Shown here: positions 50,866 through 58,887 of the stretch, piece by piece
How positions within the stretch are numbered: position 1 is the first letter of the stretch
Layout: each line of letters starts with the position of its first letter
DNA from: G963665925 sp963665925
GTDB lineage: Bacteria > Bacillota > Clostridia > Peptostreptococcales > Acidaminobacteraceae
DNA length: 64,000 nucleotides
NCBI GenBank assembly: GCA_963665925.1
Contig: OY762511.1
Span: forward strand, 3,472,001 to 3,536,000
Direction of reading: 5' to 3'
Made by a program: the position numbers and the translations under genes
Notes under the pieces: generated by a model
The model's input: the letters and a program-made list of their open reading frames with translations, nothing else
What the model was told of the DNA's origin: nothing
The model's database searches: none

Positions 50866-51921
50866 ATGCTAGACATTAAAGACATACTCAGCGTCGCGAC
50901 TGAAAACGGCGCATCGGATATACATTTGACAGTTGGTATTCCACCGACTATGCGGGTTGATGGACAGTTAATCCAGATGCAAGAGCATCAAAGGCTCATG
51001 CCGCCAGACACAGAGGCCCTTGCCAAGAGTCTGATGGATGAATACGCAGAAAAACGCTTTGAAGAAAAGGGCGAAGTGGACTTTTCCTATTCCATTGTCG
51101 GATTTGGACGATTTCGTGTAAATGTCTACAGACAGAGGGGCACAGTGGGGATGGCACTCAGAACCGTTCCGCTATCGGTTCCTGAAATCGACGAGCTGGG
51201 ATTGCCGCCGATACTCAAGGAACTGGCCATGAAAAAGCGTGGCCTTATTCTGGTAACCGGTCCTACAGGATCGGGAAAATCGACCACACTGGCATCAATG
51301 ATCGACTATATGAATAAGCACCGCAATGGTCATATTATAACCCTTGAGGATCCAATCGAGTATTTACATCGTCATGGCAAATGCATTGTCAATCAGCGCG
51401 AGGTAGGACACGATACCTTTTCATATGCGGCGGCGCTTAGAGCAGCAATGCGACAAGACCCTGACATCATACTCATTGGCGAGATGCGTGACCTTGAAAC
51501 TATTTCAACTGCAGTAACCGCAGCTGAAACAGGTCACCTTGTTTTATCGACACTCCATACTATTGGTGCTGTGCAGACCATAGACAGAATTATTGACGTC
51601 TTTCCACCTGACCAGCAGCAGCAGATTAAAATACAGCTTTCAAGTGTGCTGGAAGGGGTCATTTCACAGCAGCTCATAAAGCAGGCGGATCATAAGGGCA
51701 GAATTGCGGCGCTTGAAATCATGCTGGCCAATGCAGCAATTAGAAATCATATTCGAGAAGGCAAGACACACCAAATTCTATCAGCACTTCAAACGGGTAG
51801 AAAGCACGGCATGGTGACAATGGATGCATACCTGACAGAGCTTTACCGTCAGGGTCTGATAAGCTACAATGACGCAATCCTCCATGCTGTTGACAGAGAC
51901 ATGCTATCAAGACTTTTGTAA
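50866..51921 (+). CDS. pilT: Pilus retraction ATPase PilT
   Basis: 351 residues. Motifs are SDIHLTVGIPPTMRVDG at the N-terminus, Walker A GPTGSGKSTTLA, ITLEDPIEYLH, DPDIILIGEMRD and the GHLVLSTLHT His box. AIRNHIREGKTHQI is the PilT-type AIRNLIRE region. It disassembles pili to drive retraction. SD is GGGGGC. Position 25 bases after pilB confirms a twitching-capable system. Confidence 0.93.
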   Translation: MLDIKDILSVATENGASDIHLTVGIPPTMRVDGQLIQMQEHQRLMPPDTEALAKSLMDEYAEKRFEEKGEVDFSYSIVGFGRFRVNVYRQRGTVGMALRTVPLSVPEIDELGLPPILKELAMKKRGLILVTGPTGSGKSTTLASMIDYMNKHRNGHIITLEDPIEYLHRHGKCIVNQREVGHDTFSYAAALRAAMRQDPDIILIGEMRDLETISTAVTAAETGHLVLSTLHTIGAVQTIDRIIDVFPPDQQQQIKIQLSSVLEGVISQQLIKQADHKGRIAALEIMLANAAIRNHIREGKTHQILSALQTGRKHGMVTMDAYLTELYRQGLISYNDAILHAVDRDMLSRLL

Positions 51922-51935
51922 AGGCGGTGTGAAGC

Positions 51936-53150
51936 ATGCCAATTTATCAGTATAAGGGGAAGAACGTACAGGGCAAAAACGTCAAAGGCACAATGGAGGC
52001 TGAGTCTAAGAACGAAGTTGCTGTCAGCCTGAGACGCCAGAATGTCTTTCCTACTGAAATTGTAAACGAAGCCCAGCTTGGGCGCGAAATCAAGCTCACA
52101 AGAACAAAAAAGAAAATAACCGTAAAAGACCTGAGTATTTTCTGTAATCAGTTTTCGACAATCATACGCGCCGGCATTTCACTGATTGAGTGTCTGGACA
52201 TTTTGAGAAAGCAGTCTGAGAACACGACATTGCAGGAAATCCTTGATCAGATATTTGAGGACGTACAGAAAGGTGTACCGCTTTCAAAGTCTATGTCAAA
52301 GCATCCGAAAGCCTTTCCTCAGCTTCTCATAAACATGGTGGAGTCAGGTGAACTTTCAGGACAGCTCGACCTGATTATGAAACGTATGGCAGACCACTAT
52401 GACAAGGAATACAAGCTTGCCATGAAAATTAAGCAGGCTATGGTGTATCCGATTATATTGATTGTGGCATCTGTTCTGATTTCTATTCTTCTAATAACAC
52501 TTGTACTTCCGAACTTCATCAATATGTTTCAGGATTTTGGCGTTCCACTGCCACTGCTTACTCAGATACTTCTTGCTGTAGGGGATTTCTTTAAGAACTA
52601 TTGGTATGTGGTCTTTGGAGCAATTGTACTTATAATAATTCTGTTTCAACGCTTCATTTCCACACCGGATGGCAGATTGAAATTTGATGATGTAAAGCTT
52701 CATATGCCTATATTTGGACCGGTGAACCGGAAAATATCCACGTCGCGATTTTCCAGGAACTTGTCAACCATGATCAGTTCGGGGATATCGATAATAGATT
52801 CTATGGAAATGGTAAGTCGCGTCATTGGCAATGCTAGGATTTCAGCTGGTATTGAAGATGCCCTTGACCTAATGAAAAAGGGGGATGGTATTGCTTCGCC
52901 ACTGAGTAGACTCAAGGTTTTTCCGCCAATGCTCATTTCAATGATTCGCATTGGGGAAGACACGGGTAATTTGGAATCTCTACTGGAAACAACTGCAGAT
53001 TTCTACGATCAAGAGGTTGACGTAGCGATTCAGTCAATGCTGCAGCTTCTTAATCCACTGATTTTGCTCTTCATGGGTGGCATTGTAGGCATGATTGTAC
53101 TTGCAATTGCCTTACCGATGTTTGAAATGTATTCTCATCTTACTTTCTAA
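51936..53150 (+). CDS. pilC: Inner-membrane platform protein PilC/GspF
   Basis: 404 residues with two GspF repeats and three membrane segments (about 170-195, 220-240, 375-398). Family blocks are FCNQFSTIIRAGISLIECLDIL and LSTMISSGISIIDSMEMVS. It couples the ATPases to the growing pilus. A 101-base gap with a hairpin follows before the main pilin gene. Confidence 0.92.
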   Translation: MPIYQYKGKNVQGKNVKGTMEAESKNEVAVSLRRQNVFPTEIVNEAQLGREIKLTRTKKKITVKDLSIFCNQFSTIIRAGISLIECLDILRKQSENTTLQEILDQIFEDVQKGVPLSKSMSKHPKAFPQLLINMVESGELSGQLDLIMKRMADHYDKEYKLAMKIKQAMVYPIILIVASVLISILLITLVLPNFINMFQDFGVPLPLLTQILLAVGDFFKNYWYVVFGAIVLIIILFQRFISTPDGRLKFDDVKLHMPIFGPVNRKISTSRFSRNLSTMISSGISIIDSMEMVSRVIGNARISAGIEDALDLMKKGDGIASPLSRLKVFPPMLISMIRIGEDTGNLESLLETTADFYDQEVDVAIQSMLQLLNPLILLFMGGIVGMIVLAIALPMFEMYSHLTF

Positions 53151-53179
53151 GTGTAAGGATTATATCAACTCAATATTTA

Positions 53180-53211
53180 CAAGCCTAAAATGTGTGGGAC
53201 ATATGGGCTTG
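53180..53211 (+). other. Stem-loop in the leader of the major pilin gene
   Basis: CAAGCC (53180-53185) pairs with GGCTTG (53206-53211), with an inner ATGT/ACAT stem. No U-tract follows. It could stabilise a processed pilin mRNA so that pilin outnumbers the machinery. Confidence 0.4.
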
Positions 53212-53251
53212 AAATATACAAAATCAATTATATTTTCAAGGAGGAATTAAA

Positions 53252-53653
53252 ATGATTCAATTTTTCTCAGAAAGACTGTACAAAAACAAAAAAGGCTTTA
53301 CAATTATCGAACTTCTGGTTGTTATTGCACTACTGGGTATTCTAGCTGGTATTGCAGTGCCAAGAATGACTGGACTAACAGCTAATGCAAAGAAAAATGC
53401 TGATATGGCATCTATGCAAACTATTTTACGTGATGTTCAAGTTGGTATTGCCTCTGAGCAAATTAAGGCTACAGATATTGCTGCTGACGGTGCAATTGTA
53501 GATGGTACTACTTACTTAGGTGATATTCCTACATCGCAGGTATCCGATGCAGATTTTGTAGTTAAAGCTGTCCTAGCTGATGGAGTATATACAATTACAG
53601 TGTCAAATGGAACTGATACTGTGACAGGTGTAGCAGAAAAGATTGACAATTAG
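53252..53653 (+). CDS. pilA: Type IV pilin, probable major subunit
   Basis: 133 residues. The class III/IVa leader YKNKKG is cleaved before FTIIELLVVIALLGILAG, with Glu5 of the mature protein at residue 20. The globular part is short, with TGLTANAKKNADMASMQTI, and lacks a disulfide pair. It is the only small pilin in the operon with a separate leader and strong SD (AAGGAGG), so it is likely the major subunit. Confidence 0.9.
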   Translation: MIQFFSERLYKNKKGFTIIELLVVIALLGILAGIAVPRMTGLTANAKKNADMASMQTILRDVQVGIASEQIKATDIAADGAIVDGTTYLGDIPTSQVSDADFVVKAVLADGVYTITVSNGTDTVTGVAEKIDN

Positions 53654-53672
53654 ATTATTATAGGGGTACGCC

Positions 53673-54410
53673 ATGATTATTTTTATTATTATGCTTGGCC
53701 TATGCATTGGCAGTTTTCTCAATGTAGTCATATCCAGACTACCTGACGGAACATCACTTGCTATGCCGCCGTCAAGCTGTCCTGTCTGCAAAAATAGAAT
53801 AAAATTTTACGACAATATTCCCGTAGTGAGCTTTCTGGTCTTGCGGGGGTCGTGTAGATATTGCGGCAGTAAAATATCATGGCAGTATCCTATCATCGAG
53901 ATTATAACTGGTGTGTTATTCGGATACTTATACATCAGGAGTGGATATACCTTGAACCTGCTCTTTGATTTCATTTTTGTCAGCGTGCTCATTTGTGTGT
54001 TCATGATTGACTTAAAGCATGAAATCATACCTGACTCCTTGAACCTATTTCTTGGAATTTCAGGGCTAGCCATGGTTTTCATGACAAGCGACTTGTCACT
54101 TGCCAATGCAGGCTATGGTTTTCTAGCAGGCGGGGGCATTCTCTTCCTGATAGCCCTAGTCGGTCCAATGGGGGGCGGCGATATCAAATATATGGCTGCT
54201 GCTGGCATATGGCTGGGGCTATTTCCCACAATATTATCCGTTCTACTCGCTTTTATACTTGGTGGGGGTATTGGTATTTTACTCATTATTACGAAGGTAA
54301 AGGGCAGAAAAGATTATGTTCCATTTGGACCCTTTCTCGTAATGGGATCCTTTATTGGGTATTTCTTCTTTGAAGAGTTTATGTACTATTACTTAAAACT
54401 AATCATATGA
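53673..54410 (+). CDS. pilD: Prepilin leader peptidase/N-methyltransferase
   Basis: 245 residues with about 7-8 membrane segments. The cytoplasmic zinc tetracysteine is CPVC (36-39) and CRYC (about 60-63). The catalytic Asp pair lies in MIDLKHEIIPD and GPMGGGDIKY. It cuts and methylates all pilins of this locus. It follows the pilin by 19 bases. Confidence 0.93.
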   Translation: MIIFIIMLGLCIGSFLNVVISRLPDGTSLAMPPSSCPVCKNRIKFYDNIPVVSFLVLRGSCRYCGSKISWQYPIIEIITGVLFGYLYIRSGYTLNLLFDFIFVSVLICVFMIDLKHEIIPDSLNLFLGISGLAMVFMTSDLSLANAGYGFLAGGGILFLIALVGPMGGGDIKYMAAAGIWLGLFPTILSVLLAFILGGGIGILLIITKVKGRKDYVPFGPFLVMGSFIGYFFFEEFMYYYLKLII

Positions 54411-54450
54411 AAAAAGGCAATACTATTAGAAAATTAAAGAGGGAATGTGT

Positions 54451-54957
54451 ATGACGTGCCTTAATAAAATTAAAAATAACCATGGCTTTTCTTTAATAGA
54501 ATCGCTTATAGCACTGGCCATTCTCTCTCTTGTGTTAACGCCTGCTTATATGGCATTACTTAATGGATTTAAACTGTTTGGAAACGAAAAGGACTATCAG
54601 ACTGCGATTGCTGATGTTCAAATTTTTTATGATGAAGTGAACAACAAAATTCGACTTGCTGGGTTTAAAGATACAGAATATATTGATACGACTACAAGAC
54701 TCGATCAGCTACCTGGCGTTAAGGACACAGCACCAAGAAGTCCTGTTAACGTTTTAAGGGTGAAAGATACCTATTATTATGTGGATGATGGAGCATTAAA
54801 TAAATATTACGACAATAATGAATATGAAATGCTAGAAAATGTACTTAATTTTGTTATTGATGAGCTGGAAGACGGCCAACTGATTACCTTGTCTGTAACA
54901 GTCGAGGTAAGGGGACGTCAAAGAACCATAGAAACAGAAATTTACGACAGATACTAG
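54451..54957 (+). CDS. Minor pilin-like protein, type II secretion pseudopilin style
   Basis: 168 residues. The leader NNHG is followed by FSLIESLIALAILSLVLTPAY (Glu5 at residue 17). The C-terminal domain is acidic with no recognised fold (TYYYVDDGALNKYYDNNEY). It probably primes or tips the pilus. The ATG at 54451 is 7 bases from AGAGGG; an ATG two codons earlier is too close. Confidence 0.82.
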   Translation: MTCLNKIKNNHGFSLIESLIALAILSLVLTPAYMALLNGFKLFGNEKDYQTAIADVQIFYDEVNNKIRLAGFKDTEYIDTTTRLDQLPGVKDTAPRSPVNVLRVKDTYYYVDDGALNKYYDNNEYEMLENVLNFVIDELEDGQLITLSVTVEVRGRQRTIETEIYDRY

Positions 54958-54972
54958 GAGGGAGGCATCGAT

Positions 54973-56112
54973 ATGGGTAAATTTGTGGCCATAGAAATCG
55001 GGAACGAACTGACAAAAGTTCTCTACGGATTTGACAAAAAAGAAGACATCGTCATTAAAGACTACAGATTCATTCGCAATACGGATAAGCTTTTTAATCC
55101 GGATGGCGAATTGAATATCAATGAAATACAGCCTCTCTTAAAATCTGAGCTTAAGGATATGGGAATCAGGCGAGCTGATTGCTACCTGACAGTAGGAGGC
55201 CAATCAGGCATCGTGCGCCTCAGAGAAATGCCCCTTGTCCGTCTTAAGGAAATGAAGGAAATTGTTCGCTTTGAAGCTGAACAGTTTTTGCCATACAATG
55301 TTGAAGCCTTTTACATTGATTATAGGGTTAACAGAATTATTGATAAACCTGTTCAAGAGGGTGGTTCTACGGATGAAAGTCAAACCGATACTCAAACCGC
55401 GGAAGTCATGATTGTGGCAGCCCCTAAGGAGCTTATAGACGACCAGATTGAACTCATAGACAAACTAAGACTTAACATCAAGCGTGTGGATTATTATACA
55501 GACGCTGTTTTCTGTTATTTCAGAAAGCATATACTCAGTGATGACAAGAACGTGCTAGTGGTTGATTTAGGGTCAGCAGGTATGAAAATGACCATGTTCA
55601 ACGGCACCAAGTATTTCGCCAATATTTCTTCTGAACTGGGTGTTAAGGAACTGATTACACGCTACACAGAAAAGAACAATGTTTCTGAGTCTGAAGCACG
55701 TAAGCATCTTTTACCCCCTAATGTTCATGCTAAGAAAGAGGAAACGAGCCTCATATTAAATCGACTTGAAACCCTAAGACAAAAAATGCAGTTCAGTAAA
55801 GCATCGGAAACATCTGAAAAAACAACAGAATATGATTTTGACCCTGAACTGGAGCTCCTTTATGAACCTATTGGCTATGAAGTTGGAAAAATGATGGAGT
55901 TCTTTAAAACACGTCAATTTGGCATGAGTGTAGATGCTCTTTATTTAATCGGCGGTGGGTCTAACCTAAACCAGTTAAATGAGTTTCTGCGTGTTTATCA
56001 TAATATTGATGTTTTAAAAGTAGAAAACATAGCGAAAGATTCAGACATGACAGATCATGAATATGCACTCATGGTACCTGTCATTGGCAGTCTGCTGAAA
56101 GGTGGCTGCTGA
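54973..56112 (+). CDS. pilM: Pilus assembly protein PilM
   Basis: 379 residues of the actin-like FtsA/PilM family. Nucleotide-site regions are VAIEIGNELTKVLYG at the N-terminus, VLVVDLGSAGMKMTMF (phosphate 2) and LYLIGGGSNLNQL (adenosine). It sits on the cytoplasmic side and binds the N-terminus of PilN. SD GGAGGG; overlaps the next gene by 1 base. Confidence 0.88.
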   Translation: MGKFVAIEIGNELTKVLYGFDKKEDIVIKDYRFIRNTDKLFNPDGELNINEIQPLLKSELKDMGIRRADCYLTVGGQSGIVRLREMPLVRLKEMKEIVRFEAEQFLPYNVEAFYIDYRVNRIIDKPVQEGGSTDESQTDTQTAEVMIVAAPKELIDDQIELIDKLRLNIKRVDYYTDAVFCYFRKHILSDDKNVLVVDLGSAGMKMTMFNGTKYFANISSELGVKELITRYTEKNNVSESEARKHLLPPNVHAKKEETSLILNRLETLRQKMQFSKASETSEKTTEYDFDPELELLYEPIGYEVGKMMEFFKTRQFGMSVDALYLIGGGSNLNQLNEFLRVYHNIDVLKVENIAKDSDMTDHEYALMVPVIGSLLKGGC

Positions 56113-56729
56113 TGTTTAAAAGAAACAAAAAGCAAGTGAGTGTCCTGGACCAGTACAAAAAGAAAGACATCAATCTGCTTCCGGATTTGTATTTCAAAAA
56201 AAAGAAAAGAGTACGCTATGCCTTCCTTCTATTTTTTGTTATTGCACTAGGCATTGCTGGTTTTACATATCAGATTTATAGGTTAAATGTTGAGCTTGCT
56301 GAAACGAAAGCCGATAATCAGGCAGTACTTTTGTCCATTGAAGAAAAAAAGGAAGAGCGTGACAGGCAGCTGCTCCTTACGACACTTAAAAACAGAATTG
56401 AGTACAAGGTTGATTTATTGAAACAAATTGAACAGGAAAATGCTTCGGTTGTTCAAATCTCAAATGCCATTGAGTCTGCACTTCCTTCAGGTGTACTCTA
56501 TGTCAATGTGGATTTTGACTCAACTGAACATATGACTGTTTATGGGCAAACACAAACAGAATCTGAAATTCCAGACCTGATTTACAAGCTAAGGTCTATG
56601 AACCTTTTTTCAACTGTTGCCATAGACACAATAACCCGAACCGAAACAGAAAATTATGCAGGTGTTGATATTTTTTATGAGTTTGTACTGACATGTGAAT
56701 TTGGGGGTGAGCAAAATGCGGCTGACTAA
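56112..56729 (+). CDS. pilN: PilN-like protein
   Basis: 205 residues. The cytoplasmic start contains KKKDINLLPDLYFKKKK, the INLLP motif that binds PilM. One membrane helix (about 36-55), a coiled coil and a ferredoxin-like outer domain (GVLYVNVDFDSTEHMTVYGQT) follow. Start and stop overlap the adjacent pilus genes. Confidence 0.88.
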   Translation: MFKRNKKQVSVLDQYKKKDINLLPDLYFKKKKRVRYAFLLFFVIALGIAGFTYQIYRLNVELAETKADNQAVLLSIEEKKEERDRQLLLTTLKNRIEYKVDLLKQIEQENASVVQISNAIESALPSGVLYVNVDFDSTEHMTVYGQTQTESEIPDLIYKLRSMNLFSTVAIDTITRTETENYAGVDIFYEFVLTCEFGGEQNAAD

Positions 56730-58011
56730 TCGGGAGAAAATCATCCTCGCAGGCTTTAGTATTATTCTCATCATCACTGCAGTTGTCTATTTTGCATATT
56801 TGCCAGTCTATGATGCTTTAACTGTAGAAAAAGAAGCCTTGAATGAAAACAGAGCCCTTCTTGAAAGTATTGAGAAGAATATTCTTCCTATAGACCAACA
56901 GATGCAGCTTATTGATAACTTTAGAAAAAAGTACGAAATCATGCAAAAGACGCTTCCACCAGTGCTTTATCAGGAAGACGTGCTTAGGCGGATTACGACA
57001 ACCTTAAATGAAAATGGCATTTTAGCATCAGAGTATACTTTTGAACTCCAATCAAATATTGATGAAAATACTGAAAACACAGAAGCGCTTGATAAGCTCT
57101 TATCTTCTTATGGTGATACAGCACTTGATAATATTTCTAAAAGCATGGTTCAGGCACGTTTTGCAAAGGAAGAAGAGGAAAATGACACCCAAGCCGAAAC
57201 ATGGGATAGCATTGTTGACACGATTGATGTATCCATATCCCTTGAAGGAAATTACGAGAACATCAAGAAAGCAATCCTATCTTTTGAGAGCATGGACAAT
57301 GTTGTGCTTGTGAGCAATCTGACTGTTGCTAAAGACGTGAACTTTGCCGACACTGTGCGAGGCACCATTGAAATGCGTTTCCCTTACTACTACGACAACG
57401 AAACACTCGACAAATTGTTCTGGGAGTACCAGTCGGAATTTGAAAAGCACTATCCGTTCGAATATATCGTAACTGGATCAGAAGCCGACCCAAATCGACC
57501 GGTTCAACGTGTACCAACCATAGGCAGTGGAAACGACGCAATATCTTCAGACATCATTGAAGGACTTTATGACCGTGCGGCTGAAGAGAGCAAGGTTGTT
57601 GACTATGACTTTGAAGTGGTTATGAGTCCGCCGACTTCAATCCACATGAACTACTATATTTCAAAAAGCGATAACAAGAGCTTTTCGCTTGGTTCGGAAC
57701 GTACAAGTGAAACCATGAACATTACGATTACAGAATCAGGCGGCAAGTATGCATTCAACTACAATACATCCCTTGCTGACTTCCCAGGTGTCAACGACTA
57801 CTATACATTTACGCCAAACTATGAAGACGGGATTTATATGACTGTCGTCTCATCACCAAGGGTAGGAGATGACGATACGGGTATGGGAACGCTCAATGTT
57901 TATAACAAGACATCGACGCCACTTAAAATATTCGTGAAGTCAGATGATGAAAAACTGCCGCGTCTTGTTTTAGGCAAGCAAGAGGGACAGGTGTCCGTAA
58001 TCCACGACTAG
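56716..58011 (+). CDS. pilO: PilO-like protein with a large extra C-terminal domain
   Basis: 431 residues, about twice the usual PilO length. One membrane helix (about 8-28) and a coiled coil precede a PilO-like domain ending near residue 215. The remaining ~210 residues (from EYIVTGSEADPNRPVQ to the end, including DFEVVMSPPTSIHMNYYISKSDNKS) are an unrecognised beta-rich domain. The start ATG lies inside the pilN end (14-base overlap) after GGGGGTGAG. PilP and PilQ are absent, as expected without an outer membrane; the added domain may replace contacts with the wall or the minor pilins. Confidence 0.78.
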   Translation: MRLTNREKIILAGFSIILIITAVVYFAYLPVYDALTVEKEALNENRALLESIEKNILPIDQQMQLIDNFRKKYEIMQKTLPPVLYQEDVLRRITTTLNENGILASEYTFELQSNIDENTENTEALDKLLSSYGDTALDNISKSMVQARFAKEEEENDTQAETWDSIVDTIDVSISLEGNYENIKKAILSFESMDNVVLVSNLTVAKDVNFADTVRGTIEMRFPYYYDNETLDKLFWEYQSEFEKHYPFEYIVTGSEADPNRPVQRVPTIGSGNDAISSDIIEGLYDRAAEESKVVDYDFEVVMSPPTSIHMNYYISKSDNKSFSLGSERTSETMNITITESGGKYAFNYNTSLADFPGVNDYYTFTPNYEDGIYMTVVSSPRVGDDDTGMGTLNVYNKTSTPLKIFVKSDDEKLPRLVLGKQEGQVSVIHD

Positions 58012-58019
58012 GAGGCCAT

Positions 58020-58868
58020 ATGCTTAAAAATGAAAAAGGCTTCACATTGCTGGAGCTCCTTATTGCAGTAAGCATACTTGCTATGGTGCTTGGTCCTTTA
58101 TTTTCACAGTTTGTAACTTCATCAAAAATTGGCGGACAATCCGAAAGGATTGTCCGTGCTGAATATGCGGCGCAATCTGTACTGGAGGAAGAAAAACACA
58201 ATCCTCAAATTCCCGACGCTGGAAACTACAGAATTGTTGACCGTGATGGGTTCAAAGTAAAAATCACTTATGAAGACCATACAAGTTCTGTGAACACGTC
58301 TGATAAAACATTGCAGACATTTGACGACACAATTACACCGGACATAGCCATGGTTCCTGAAGTGGAAATTTCCAATCTTGATTTATTCTTCAATTTCGGT
58401 GCAGCACCAGTAGCTGAAGCCTTAAACATTGATTTTGGTAAAACGATGAAGATTCTCCTAGAATCGACAGGTCTTCCAAATCAATATGCACTGACCTATT
58501 CAATTGATGGTATTTCCACAGATATTTACACACTTACCAAAGTATCTGGTGAAGAGGTTGTACTGAAATTTACTGCCTCCAGTACAGATGAAACCGATAC
58601 GCTTCTTAACATTGACCTCGAAAACGCAACTTCTGGAAGCGATGAGAGAAAGCTGCTGCTTTACGAGTTCGATGACGTGAACAATAATTATAATTTCAAC
58701 ACAGCGAATGCTAGTGATGGTGCGGTTCAAACCGTACTAAAGCTCATATCTTCGTCTGTAACTGATGTTGACAATACACTTGACTATTACTGGGTTCACA
58801 TAGAGGTTAAGGATAACTCAGGTAATGTCATTACAGATTTATATTCCTCTCTCAGAAATGAGGATTAG
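58020..58868 (+). CDS. Minor pilin with prepilin leader
   Basis: 282 residues. Leader MLKNEKG is cut before FTLLELLIAVSILAMVLGPLF (Glu5 at residue 12). The outer domain of ~245 residues is acidic, Ser/Thr-rich and without cysteine pairs; no family recognised beyond the leader. Size and position recall PilW/GspJ-type minor pilins. The start follows GGAGG. Confidence 0.82.
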   Translation: MLKNEKGFTLLELLIAVSILAMVLGPLFSQFVTSSKIGGQSERIVRAEYAAQSVLEEEKHNPQIPDAGNYRIVDRDGFKVKITYEDHTSSVNTSDKTLQTFDDTITPDIAMVPEVEISNLDLFFNFGAAPVAEALNIDFGKTMKILLESTGLPNQYALTYSIDGISTDIYTLTKVSGEEVVLKFTASSTDETDTLLNIDLENATSGSDERKLLLYEFDDVNNNYNFNTANASDGAVQTVLKLISSSVTDVDNTLDYYWVHIEVKDNSGNVITDLYSSLRNED

Positions 58869-58887
58869 TCAAAGTGCGGTGATGATC

